DNA of 64,000 bases from Telopea speciosissima (lineage: Eukaryota > Streptophyta > Magnoliopsida > Proteales > Proteaceae): the NCBI RefSeq assembly GCF_018873765.1, contig NC_057925.1, positions 61,888,970 through 61,952,969 of the forward strand. Reading direction: 5' to 3'. Positions 34,911-45,486 of the stretch are shown here, piece after piece. The notes below the pieces were generated by a model. That model was not told the origin of the DNA, did no database searches, and saw only the letters and a program-made list of their open reading frames with translations. Every line of letters starts with the position of its first letter. Position 1 is the first letter of the stretch. The position numbers were made by a program, and so were the translations under genes.

Positions 34911-36403
34911 ATGCGTATCGGATTCGGCTCTTATCCAGCCGTGGCGGGAGTTGCATGGTGCAGCACCCCCCTAAGATTTTGACACATGGCACCAAGTAAA
35001 TCCAACGCTCTTAAATCTCTGGTCTGATTAAATGCATTCTTTATTTCATTTAACCTCTCTATTGACGACCCGACCCGAATCTCACACTTTCAATTAAAAA
35101 AAACAAAAACAAAACCAGTCGTCCTTCCTCCTTCTCTTTCCCTCTTTTGCTCGATCTGCCCTAACTCTCAAAACCTTCAACCTAACCTCACCATATTTCG
35201 GTTCTTGGCGCAGGAGATCCGGCGACGGCGAGAGGTGGCGAAGACAAGAGCAGGTACACCCATCCTTCTCTTCCCCTAACCTTCTTTGCGATATGGGCAC
35301 TTGAATTGCCTCACAGTGCCCACAAGAGCTACACTTCCCCTCACATGTCGGGGGCCTCGAACCAATAAGACTTCTCACTACTGCGTTCTCTTGGCTTCCC
35401 ATCTGTACACTAACCAACCAACCTTACCCATTAACACCACCAATTCAAGATAACAACCATCTTCTCCCCAAATTTTCAAAGGAGAAAGAAAACTGACCTG
35501 GGCTTGGCTGACCTCAACTAGTTTAACATAAGCTCTCCTGTTCAAGTTTTGATTGATTAATATCATCATGGCAGTTTTCAGCTGCGCTAGGGTTCTTCTT
35601 TGTTCTTTTGATTGCCGCCCAGATCCCCATTTCACCGGCAACCTTCGCCCTGAGATACCCTCATTATCTTCTAGCAAGGCCCGTTCGCTTCCTTTCCACG
35701 GAGGATCATCGCCTTCCTATCCCTTCTTTGGCCCGGGTTTGTCTTCTCTTATCCTCAAGTTCCCTCCCAATTTTGTCCGTCAGCTCAGCAACAAAGCTCG
35801 GAGGAATTGCAGCAACATCGGCGTGGCCCAAGTCGTGGCGGCTGCTTGGTCGAACAATCCTTCTTCTGTTGTACCTGCCTCTGCTACATCACAACCACCA
35901 CTTCCTCTGCTTCTCCCAATTTCTAGACCGAGCATGAAAATCGGTCAATAATGGCATCTATTGCAGGTGGAGGAATTCTCTGTTCTTGCTTCTTCCACCT
36001 TCAGCCAAGCGAAAACGATGAAGAAAATATGGTTTGTATTTGGGATATTGGGGATTTAACCTTAAGGGTATAATAGGAAGTTCACCCTATGGTAAGGGTA
36101 ATTTTGCCATTATAAAAGAGTTAACAGCCACTTAACTGCACAGACCTAACGGAGTGGACTAAGTTGAAATAAAAATATAAAATAAGGGTAGTCTGTGCCA
36201 TTTTGACAAAATTTAGGGTGTACTTGCCATTTCGAATAGTTATAGGGGGTGTCCGTGAAATTTGCCCAATAAAGAATGCATTTAATCAGAGCAGAGATTT
36301 AAGAGCGTTGGATTTACTTGGTGCCATGTGTCAAAATCTTAGGGGGGTGCTGCACCATGCAGCTCCCGCCACGGCTGGATACGAGCTGAATCCATGCGTA
36401 TCC
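34911..36403. mobile_element. Pack-MULE-like element with ~135 bp terminal inverted repeats
   Basis: The left arm 34911-35045 and the inverse of the right arm 36268-36403 align almost throughout (shared TATCCAGCCGTGGCGGGAG, TGCATGGTGCAGCACCCCCC, GACACATGGCACCAAGTAAA, TCCAACGCTCTTAAATCTCT). Only a few mismatches lie in the inner 120 bases. The long arms and 1.5 kb size fit a non-autonomous Mutator-like element. Between the arms the DNA is more GC-rich than its surroundings and looks gene-derived, with a possible exon at about 35216-35250 bounded by AG and GT. No transposase is present. A 9 bp target duplication could not be confirmed because the outermost bases of the arms differ. Confidence 0.75.
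35568..35951 (+). CDS. Gene-like open frame inside the Pack-MULE-like element, possibly a captured transit-peptide exon
   Basis: 127 residues, starting MAVFSCARVLL. The product is rich in Ser, Pro and Arg with few acidic residues, the composition of a plastid transit peptide, and continues as ARRNCSNIGVAQVVAAAWSN. I do not recognise the parent gene. The nearby sequence 35966-36040 looks like a second coding piece after an AG (TTGCAG then GTGGAGG). It may be an acquired 5' exon of a host plastid-protein gene. No claim of expression; it could equally be non-functional. Confidence 0.4.
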   Translation: MAVFSCARVLLCSFDCRPDPHFTGNLRPEIPSLSSSKARSLPFHGGSSPSYPFFGPGLSSLILKFPPNFVRQLSNKARRNCSNIGVAQVVAAAWSNNPSSVVPASATSQPPLPLLLPISRPSMKIGQ

Positions 36404-36439
36404 TTTTCTTTCACTTAAAAGATAAATTGACCTATCATA

Positions 36440-36905
36440 TGATGGTTAGGAGTCCGGATCATGTCCTTGTATAAGGACGGCTCTACTGCTGTCCTTGTCC
36501 ACTCATTAGTGACCATGTGGAAAGTACTACACCGGAATCGAAAACCTGTTCTAAGTACTAACAACACCTTTTTACCTATTGTAGTTCGGATGGCGATGTT
36601 GGAGTTGATCTCAAATGATTATACTCATGTGATGATTGAGACAGATAATCTGAATCTGGTTACGTATGTTACAAGTGGTGGTGGTTCGGTGGAACTTCTC
36701 CCTTGCACATTCGGGCGAATGTTGAAGATATCATACATTTATCTTCTTTCTTTGTATCTTGTAGCTTTACTTGTATTCCACGGAAGATTAACAACGTGGA
36801 TGACTCCTTGGCTAGGAGGGTACTGTCGTTAACATGCATGACTGATTGGCCCATTTCCACTCCATGGTTGCGTGAGATGTGTTCATTCTCCCTGCCATGA
36901 GCTTG
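36440..36905 (+). mobile_element. LINE RNase H-like fragment
   Basis: Encodes THVMIETDNLNLVTYVTSGG and, after a frame change near 36700, CIPRKINNVDDSLARRVL: the two halves of a plant LINE RNase H-like domain. It abuts the next LINE head-to-head at their 3' ends. Confidence 0.65.
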
Positions 36906-36908
36906 CAT

Positions 36909-37785
36909 GTTTTTTTTTTTTTTTTTTTTGATGCTAAAAAACTAAAACACTACTTAACCATCATTTGTACATACACTCCAGCAAATATTCCTAGCGATAT
37001 TCTTGACTAAAGTTAGACATAACTTATCCCCATCCATAGTGAACTTTACATTATGGGTTCGATTTGATATATAGAGAAAGTCTTTGAACAAAGACCACGG
37101 CCAAGGGCATTTGGTAGGAGATGGAAGAGTATCGGTAATCAGTTGATGAACAACCCACACTTCTTTAATCTGCAACCCAATGCGTGCCACTCGATCACAC
37201 CCTTTGCGGATTGCAAAAAGAACAGCTACTAAGTCATCATTGTTAGAAAGAGTTCCTGCATCAAAATATTTGAACGTGCCATCTACCAAAAAAACGTAGG
37301 ACCATCCTGCTGAATTCATTCCTGTGTTAGAGTATCCTGCAAAAATCAGAACAGGGACATTAAACACAGGTATATGGAACAGTACCGAAGACACGAACAA
37401 AGCATCATCTCTTTTGGTTACAGGCCGGGAAGAAGTGGCAGGGGGCCAAATGTGAAGATCTGCAATCCAACCATTGATCCTGTCCATAACCCAAATGGGA
37501 TTGGGCGGTTCCGATCCCACCACTGCACTATTCGGAACTGACCAGATGAAGTAACAGGTAATGAAAAAAACACTAAAAAACCATAACATATGTTTATCAT
37601 CCTTAAAAGAACGAAAAAAGAGGAGACAAACAGAATTTAGATCCGCCAGATCCATGGAATCTAGTCTTAAGCCGAGAGGACCTCCCGCCCAAATGTACTT
37701 GACCCAATCACAAGATAAGAACAAGTGCCTTGAGGATTCAACACCAGTCCACAAAGAACACAGGAAAAAGATTTTTAATAAATTC
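36909..37785 (-). mobile_element. 5'-truncated L1-type LINE, same family as 21771-25043
   Basis: Minus strand. It opens with LFLSCDWVKYIWAGGPLGL (zf-RVT end), then an RNase H-like domain (VLIFAGYSNTGMNSAGWSYV; QIKEVWVVHQLI), and ends in a poly-A read as a T run at 36909-36930. The frame is open for about 277 codons, far less decayed than the 21.8 kb copy. It lacks the endonuclease and reverse transcriptase. Confidence 0.8.
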
Positions 37786-37789
37786 ATAC

Positions 37790-38645
37790 TTGTTTACCAA
37801 AAAAAGATTTTTTTTTTTAATTCAACTTGTGGGTCCCACGATCATTATCATCTTCTTCCTTCCTTCATTCTTCTTCTTAGAAGGCAACGACGGACATCAC
37901 CACCCCATCTCTTCTTCTTCTTCCTCCCAACTCCTAACTTCACACCTTTTGCAAGCTCACCCCACCCCTTGTTCTTCATCCCTTGGAACCCCGTCCCACT
38001 CCTATCCTCTACAACCCAGCGTACCGCCCACCCCTGTTCTTCATCCCAATCTTCAAATAGGTTCGTAGGTGATCTGAGTTTCTTAAAATTTCCTTAAAAT
38101 TTGAAGGGCAGCCCAGTATTCCAAACTTTTGAGGTCATAAAAAAACTAAAAAGAACCACCTACATTCAAAGTGGGGTATAAATCCAGGCCCTCCACTAAA
38201 ACCCCCCTGTCCCTCATAAAAGAATCCCAACTGAAGAAAAGAGAGAGGGGGGGGGGGGGGGGCGTTGGACTGAAATATGGAAAACGGTTTAAAGAGCTCA
38301 CTTTTCTAACTAGTTTGCAATTCTCGCAGGAGGAGGAGGATTCAGATGGGAAATCACTGTTGTTTCTTACGTTTTCCAATTAAAAAAAATTTCAATCGTT
38401 TTTCTAAATCCCCTCTGTTTTGGCTTCTCTAGTTTAAAGGAGAAGATGAGTTTACATCAGCTAAAAGCGGCAAGAATTTCAAGGACTTTTAAGGGATGAG
38501 CTTTCTCCCCCTCTTCTCCATCATCGTCTCCTGTCCCTCACTCTCTATTTTGGCATTTCGGGTTCTTCCTTCGTTGCCTTTTGCGAAGACGAAGAAGAAT
38601 AATGAACGAAGAAGAAAATAATGATGACGACAGACCCACCTGGAA
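37790..38645. other. Pyrimidine-rich spacer, no gene assigned
   Basis: CTTCTTC-rich DNA with a G run at 38247-38262. Its composition resembles gene 5' leaders, but no family was recognised in any frame. Confidence 0.35.
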
Positions 38646-38649
38646 TAAA

Positions 38650-38830
38650 AATAAATAAGGGAAAATTGCCCAGATCTACTTAGATAAGAAAATTAATCAC
38701 AAAATAAGAAGGCTTAAAAATTATTTTACATCTACTAGTTTCAATTTTAAAAAGATTTACTTAAACGCTGGAGTTAGTTACTACTCCTGCATTCCAAGAA
38801 AAAACATGATGGAATTTCAAGCCTAAGATT
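38650..38830. repeat. Uninterrupted copy of a dispersed repeat
   Basis: Contiguous match to the two pieces that flank the LINE tail at 33720-34031. Confidence 0.5.
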
Positions 38831-40130
38831 GTGCCAAGAACGGCGGTGAATGATTATGATGATGTTGGCAATTTAGCACTATGACCTGCCGAGAACGGCT
38901 GTGATCGATTATACATCATAATCGGTCTCCTTAGAAGAAAGGAAAAGAAAGGAGCTGAGATGCATTCTCGAAGCTCTCTTCAATGGGTTGAGGCATTCGG
39001 AATACAGAAGCCACGATTTCGCTGGGATTTGAAGGAGACATTGAGAAACTCGGTCAAATCCGTTTACAAAGAGGTTTCTATTTGATGTGAGGTTAGGAGA
39101 TTTATTTCCTGATTCATGTCGGAATCACACAAGGCGTGGCAGTCCATTGATTTTGGGTGTCAAGACTCAAAAGAACTGAATAACACATTGTGCAACCACC
39201 AAATAGTGAAGACCGAACAAGCCGAAACGTGGCTTCACACCTTGTTGAGGAAGGATTGGATTGCTTGGTGGAGATTTAATGCTTGATGACATCACCATAA
39301 TAGTATTTGAAGAGAGGCAAAAAAACGTGGCCTCCGACCTTGTGGAGGAAGGATTAGATTTTCAAGAAATGCATGGTGGAGATTTAATACATGGTGATAT
39401 CACCATAATAGTGTTTGAAAAGAACTTTTCTCATGATCGTTGATATGTTTGGGAGCGCCATTACTCGTGCTAAGACAATAGTAATGTAGACCGATCAACT
39501 TATGAGCAGGTGGCAAGTGAAATGGCTGAATTTGCAAAAAGAGGTCATTTTTCTCTGGACCGATCAACTTGCATTGTTTACACCCTATTTCGATCATACA
39601 GACCGAACTTAAGGTTGTAAAGGCATATCCACAATCCCACTCGAACTCTTGTGGTCTCGTTCAAATGGGATTGTGAGGGGCATTGTTACACCCCATTTCT
39701 GCTTATAAAAATTATCTCGGTTATGGATGCCTTAAGGCCATGCATTGCACGTTTTCATCAAATAGGTTCCCTTTTTTTGAGTGATAAAGTGGAAAGGTGG
39801 GACCCACCATGACTATAGATGGTGGGAGGTTGCAAACCCCACATGGCCACATGGCGCAGGAGATTAGCACTTTGGAATGAAAGTGGCCTCAATACAAGGA
39901 GGTGGAAGTGTTGGTTACGGGAGTTACCAAGTAAATGTCTTCTACATATAAGATAAAAGCCAAGCAAAAAGAGGACACCACAATCAACAACACAACACTC
40001 TATTATCTTTATTCCTTTTTTTATCTTTTAAGATGTAGTGTTTCATCTTTACCTGTAATTTTTGCTGGAGTTGGCTTCCAGCCACCAATGCCTCATTGGC
40101 TTGTGTTTCAAGGGGCATTCATGTAGGTCT

Positions 40131-40388
40131 TGCTTGGAGAATAACTCCAGTAACCATGTCTTCTGGCCTGTGTTTCAGAAGACAACCATCATCATCGAGT
40201 TGCGAACTTCATCAGTCTGTGGCTGGCAGAGTTGTGGAAGCTTCATCAAGACCGTTTTTGGGAGATGCTTGGAGAACAACTCCAGCAATCTTCTCTTTTG
40301 GCCCGTGTTTCAGAAGGCAACCATTAACATCAAGTTGCAAGCTCCATCAATCCATGGCTGGCAGAGTCGTGAAGCTTCATCAAATCCA
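40131..40388. repeat. Two tandem copies of a ~137 bp unit inside the LTR
   Basis: 40131-40253 and 40268-40388 share GCTTGGAGAA.AACTCCAG, GTGTTTCAGAAG.CAACCAT and TGGCTGGCAGAGT in the same order. Confidence 0.7.
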
Positions 40389-40435
40389 TTTCTGTGAGAT
40401 TATGCGATTTGGTTATAGAGTAGTTCTACTGTAAA

Positions 40436-40850
40436 CAGGCCGTTTCATCTTAGAACAGGCCGTTAAAGTAGATGTACTGTAAACGTCAGGTTGTAAATCT
40501 CATCAAAGTCGGATTTTGCAAGTTGTAATGACTCCAATCAGATATTGACTGCAAGTAAGCAATTTGATCTTCAATCTTCTTCCTTGCTTTGTTCATCGTG
40601 ATTTGCTTTTACTCAAAAGACCTTAAAGCTACTCAGCCATGGAAGGATCCCCTTCTCGTTCTGGTTAGAAGTCAGAACATGCCGTTTCTGGCCTCTTAGA
40701 ATATGCCGTTTCGCCAGTTAGAACAGGCCATTTTGGCCTGGCTGGAAGTTAGAACATGCCATTTCGTCCTGGCTGAGCAGGCCATTTCATCTTAGAACAG
40801 GCCATTTCGTCCTGGTTGAAAGTTGGGACAGGCCGTTTTCAGTTCCATTT
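40436..40850. repeat. Irregular tandem array of GAACAGGCCRTTTC words
   Basis: At least eight copies of GGCCATTTC, GGCCGTTTC or close variants, spaced about 20-70 bases apart, often preceded by GAACA. This array is inside the putative LTR. Confidence 0.6.
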
Positions 40851-40939
40851 GGGCCTGCGTCAAAGGCTCTGGCACGCCCGCATTACCTCCACCACATGCG
40901 TTGTGCCCCTGTGTGTAGGTGTTGGATTTTCCACCAGCA

Positions 40940-41176
40940 GAAAGACAAGGTAGAATCTTGGAAAAGGCTTTCAGCATAGGAGACTGCATTGCAAGGGAGA
41001 AGACAATCATCACTTCCAAACCCCTTCTTCCTACATCTCTCCCTGTCTTGGATGTTGAAGGTGAAGTAAAGTTAGCCTTTCACTCGAAACAGACTTTCCA
41101 AGACCACCAAGTGGTACCAAGGATGAAAGAATTGGGTTTAGAGAGGTAATTAAGGCTTTTCAAACAAGTCTGGATC

Positions 41177-41260
<84 letters not shown>

Positions 41261-42835
41261 TTCACGTATGGTTTCATGATGGCTTTCATAAATGTCACTC
41301 CATTAAGAAATGATCAAAAAGACATTTCTGTAGTTGGTTAACCTTTTGGGATTGTCGTGTGGTTTATTGATTACAATTGTTTTTAATAGGGCTCGCATGC
41401 ATGGGTGGCAAGATACTTATGTATTCACAAAGGCCATGGGTGAAATGCTGATAAACGATCAAAGAGGAGAAATACCGGTTGTCGTTATCAGGCCGAGCGT
41501 CATTGAAAGCACCTATAGTGAGCCATTCCCTAGATGGATGCAAGGAAATAGGTGTCTGTTCTCAATCCATGCTTGCATGTCTCTAATTAAATTGAAGAAA
41601 CTAGTAAGCCTAATTGACTAACGACAATGTCTAAATGACATCCCTATAGGTGCATCTAGAACTTGGCACCTTCTTTTAATTGTCCATTGTCTTATTTTCA
41701 AAAGTTCTTTACATGAGGGGGGGGTGTAAAAGGGTTTTCAAAATTGATTGAAAATAAGCTATCATTGTCATAAGGTGTCACTGCCATGCAAATTTTCGAA
41801 TATACATGTGAAATAACACTATTACCCTCATTGAAAAAATTACTAAAGAGACAAAAGCAAGGTTACAAATTTTTTGAAACTTTCAGGAGTGTCAATATGA
41901 AAATCCTTTGACTGTATATGTATCTAATATGGGACAATTCATTGTAGTATATATATTAGGAATGACAATATTGTGTCTTGTGTTTTTTTTGGTAAAATGA
42001 CAATATTGTGTCATTTCTGAATCAACCTTACCCTGCTTTGCAATTGTATTGTTATATATTAATATCTAAGCTCTTAAGTACTACAAACTAGCTTGTTGTC
42101 TCAAAATCATAATAATTTATTTTCTATTTATCAAGTTTTGTTGTTATGGAACCCTCAGGATGATGGATCCAATAGTGTTCTATTATGGAAAAGGCCAGCT
42201 CACAGGTTTTCTTGCAGATCCCAATGGAGTCCTTGATGTAGTAAGTTGTATTTGGTTAATTGGCTCATCATCTTTGTATGACACTAGTTAGGCATAATAG
42301 GCAAGTAAACTAATTATCTTTTTGGACATGACTAATGTGTGTAGGTCCCTGCAGACATGGTTGTAAATGCAACCTTGGCAGCCATGACAAAGCATGGTGC
42401 AACAGTGAAAGCAGAGACGAAAATTTACTACGTTGCTTCATTTGTAGGTAACCCACTAATCATCCAAGACTTGGTAAGGTTTTTCTATGAACATTTCAGT
42501 TCCTTCCCTTACATGGACTCAAAGGGAAGACCAATTCATGTCCCAAGAATGAAGCTCTAGACCTTCACTTCCATGGATGATTTCTCCTCATATATTTGGA
42601 GAGATACCATCCAAAGAAGCCAGCAGCTAGTGGCTGCAGCTGCTTCCAATGAAAAACTATCTCGTAAACTCGAAATTGCAAGTAAGAAATCAGTGGAGCA
42701 AGTAAAGTACTTGGCTAACATATATGAACCATACACTTTCTATGGAGGAAGGTACGTGAGAAGCTAGCTATAGCTAAGTTAAACCTATTCAAACCTTTTC
42801 TTGTGATTCCAATGACTAGGGAATAACATGAAATC

Positions 42836-42873
<38 letters not shown>

Positions 42874-43039
42874 CAGGTTTGATAATACCAACACCGAAAA
42901 GCTGATGGAGGAGTTGTCTGAAGAAGAGAAGAAGAGCTTTGGATTTGATGTAAGGAGCATAGATTGGCAGCATTATATCTCCAAAATTCATATTCCAGGC
43001 CTAAGGAAGCATGTCATGAAGGGGAGGGGGATGCCTTGA
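40940..43039 (+). pseudogene. MS2-type fatty acyl reductase pseudogene, exons 5-9
   Basis: 3' half of the torn gene. Exon 5 from 40940 to 41145 (its first dozen or so bases and acceptor are replaced), exon 6 41390-41551 with the YVFTK catalytic motif, exon 7 42159-42240, exon 8 42345-42751, exon 9 42877-43039. Exons 6-9 have exactly the lengths of the intact gene. Exon 8 carries a 6-base insertion that brings in TAG at 42558-42560, offset by a 6-base loss earlier in the same exon. Intron 6 is 607 bases against 95 in the intact copy. The last two exons and 3' flank are almost identical to 48304-48998, implying recent duplication or gene conversion. Confidence 0.88.
41179..41256. repeat. Compound (CT)n(AT)n microsatellite in intron 5
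   Basis: CT repeats to about 41211, then AT repeats to 41256. The intact paralogue has an (AT)n run at the matching place (47437-47474). Confidence 0.95.
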
Positions 43040-43130
43040 TATTAATTATTTCATTAATTAAGACATAAATAATTTGTTTCATGCATGGAAATCGATCTGT
43101 TGTAATACTCTTTTTTCATATTTTCTTAAT

Positions 43131-43291
43131 AAAGAACGTACTCAGTGCACGAGATTTTAGTCACTATGGCATCTAGGGAGGGTCATAATTAATGTACGTA
43201 GCTTTACCACTGCTTTCGCAAAGAGACTGTTTCCAAACTAGAACCCATAACCTCTTGGCCACAATGGATCAACGTTACCGTTGCACCAAGG
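43131..43291 (-). mobile_element. Au-like SINE in the 3' flank of the broken reductase
   Basis: Minus strand. It starts CCTTGGTGCAACGGTAA (tRNA-like A box), has a worn B box (GGTTCTAG), then TTTGCGAAAGCAGTGGTAAA, TATGACCCTCCC and CTCGTGCACTGAGTA, the hallmark order of the angiosperm Au SINE. It begins under 100 bases from the stop codon and is shared with 49091-49250. Confidence 0.8.
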
Positions 43292-44047
43292 GAATAATTA
43301 ACAACTCACATCATACTGTACTCTTTTCTAAATCTAAGTAAATAATGGGAATAATTAACGGCTTACATCATTTGGTTCATATTATTATCCCTTCACAATT
43401 AATTAACATTCTTTCACTTCTATAAGGAATGCATGCCCTCTTTCAATTCATTGTAGATGTAACCAATGATTTACCACCCAAAACATATTACTTTTAAGTT
43501 TCTCTCCCATGGTTTTAAAATTTGGGTTGGAATCGACTGAATCAGCCGAAATTGATGATTCAGAATCGTCTGGGGGGTGTTTCCAACTAGCTGAAACCGA
43601 TTTTATGCATACTAAGTTCGATTGAGTTGGGGCAAGTCAGGGTGAGTCTCGCTGACTTGACTCCCAATTGTATCAAAACGAAATGGAATTGATGAAGATC
43701 GATCCTATACTTGGTATCAAGTTTTAAGACTTTTAACTACAAGAAATCAAGGTTTTACCCACTCAACATTGGTCTACACACATACCATGTGGGATTATTG
43801 CTTCTACCATCCACGTGGAACCCCACCAACAAATTCATATGATGAACCTCTCACTTCCATGCATGACCCTTAAAGGATCCTACAACCCACTTCACTGATC
43901 TAAATATCAAACAAATCTATTTACATTGGAGTAATTCGAGAAATTTGCATTTCCTATGTTTTCCTATAAATTCTTGATTTAAAACACTAGGTAATAAAAA
44001 TTCAGCTTCTGAGCATTTCAAAGTATCAAGTCAAATAGAATTAATGT
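43292..44047. other. 3' flank of the broken reductase, part of the tandem duplication
   Basis: Collinear with 49251-49970. No gene. It contains a decayed repeat rich in GAATCGACTGAATC words (43510-43740). Confidence 0.6.
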
Positions 44048-44216
44048 AAAAAGTACATTGTTTAGTCTCGTGGAACTTGCATGTAGGCACAATTAGATTG
44101 AGCTTCTCTCTCTTCATGAAATTAAAAAATCTCATCCATGTTAATGCCTCTGCATGCATTCTTATTGGTCCCCACACTGGTGGAGGACTACACGACTAGG
44201 CAGCACTCTCTTGCCC
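44048..44216. mobile_element. MITE of the CTTGGTCGT family (copy beside broken reductase)
   Basis: Decayed ends AAAAAGTACATTGTTTAGTC and inverse CACGACTAGGCAGCACTC..TTGCCC. The interior AAAAAATCTCATCCATGTTA matches 49971-50133 and, less closely, 15419-15607. Sharing the site with 49971 means it inserted before the duplication. Confidence 0.55.
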
Positions 44217-45180
44217 TAAAATTAATTAGAATTCTGTTCCGACTTTACAACAAATTCTATTATGACCCCAAACTTGCCCATCCAACTTCAAGTCAAACAA
44301 CTCAACATCAAAGAGACAATTTATTAAATTAAACTTAACTAGTTCTTAATTGGTGAATACGATGTCAACTTCCAAATTTCACTTTTTGATGTTTCATAAT
44401 ATTAAAATCAATTAGTAAGTGATGTGAAGTTTTGAAAGGATCGAAGAAAAGAACATCGATCACCTACTCCACACAAGGACATTTCATCAATGAAATGGAG
44501 GGTAGGGTAGGGTTATAGGCCATTTTCAGCCCATCGATCAACCCATCAACCAGACGAGAAGGTCAGGAGGACGGACAGGACAAAGAAATAGAGGATGAGA
44601 AGAATTGAATTTGAATTCCATCCCCCACTTCCCAACCAGAAAAATGTTCCGAAAATAAAAGGGTCCTAACCGGCCATTAATGGCAATCGAGTGGCATTGA
44701 TTCAAAACGATGCCATATATTGACAACCACAATGAAATCGATTGAAAAGAACCTGAGCTGAGATATCCTAACGGACCTAACCTGACCAGCCCCTATCTAC
44801 TCCCATTCCAACAATTTTGAAAGCAACAACATACATTTTCTTTTTTTGCTATTTCACTACAAAATCTCTTATGGCTAATCAAAGGAGGAGGAGTTTTTAG
44901 GTGAGTCCGAATCATCTCCCCACGTCGTGTTGGTACCTTACCTTGAAACTTAAACTATACGTCCGTCCATAAGATGTGGGTGCCACACTTCAAAAAGTAT
45001 AGAGAGTAATTAATTTTATTTAATTTTACAACTAATAACAAAAAAAAAAAAGACTTTTCTTGTATCCTTTTTCTTTCTGTATCATGATGGTTAGGACTTG
45101 GGACATGTAATTGATATTCTACCAAACAAAAAAATTAAAGACAAATCCTGTACGTAATTGATAGCCGACGTGAAGGTTAA
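44217..45180. other. Intergenic, no gene seen
   Basis: Spacer between the broken and intact reductase copies. No coding or RNA gene. Confidence 0.45.
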
Positions 45181-45486
45181 CGTATTAGCTATATATATAT
45201 GGATTCATCAAATTCAAAAACATGTCTTCTCCATATATATAATAATGAGATCGATCGAGACCCAAATGACTTACTCAACTCCCATGATCTCCTCCATATT
45301 CCCTTAAAATTAACCTCAACTCCTCCATCCCAAACCTTGTCAGCAGCTGCTTCCAATTCCATACCTGAATCCGAACTCAACCCGGCCATCTCTGTGTTTT
45401 GTATGTTTTTAATTGCTTACATTCGTTTCTTTCTTTCATTAAATCTTTTTAATCTCTTCTACTTCCACTTCTCCTAGCTACAAGTA
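45181..45486 (+). promoter_or_regulatory. Putative promoter and leader of the intact reductase
   Basis: A TATA-like TATATATATA lies at 45190-45200. The following leader-like DNA (CTCCATATTCCC, CCAAACCTTGTCA, CTTCCAATTCCAT) aligns with 20590-20813 upstream of the broken copy. The transcription start is inferred only. Confidence 0.4.

Larger units (their letters stand above)
38900..40938 (+). mobile_element. 3' part of an LTR retrotransposon (fossil): internal end plus LTR
   Basis: A purine tract TTGTGAGGGGC at 39671-39681 is followed shortly by TGTTACACCCC at 39684, the expected order of polypurine tract and 3' LTR on the + strand. The LTR would run to about 40938 (about 1.25 kb), with a TATA-like ACATATAAGATAAA near 39944. 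The preceding internal part holds a two-copy tandem repeat (about 39236-39316 and 39333-39420). No coding domain or 5' LTR remains, so the family (Gypsy favoured by LTR length) and age are unsure. Its right edge abuts exon 5 of the broken reductase. Confidence 0.45.

Noticed and set aside
37561-38097. 178-codon + strand frame
   Set aside because: The first part mirrors the minus-strand LINE; the rest is CTTCTTC-rich low-complexity DNA.
40062-40434. Two overlapping frames of about 110 codons
   Set aside because: Produced by a two-copy tandem repeat within a putative LTR; not protein-like.
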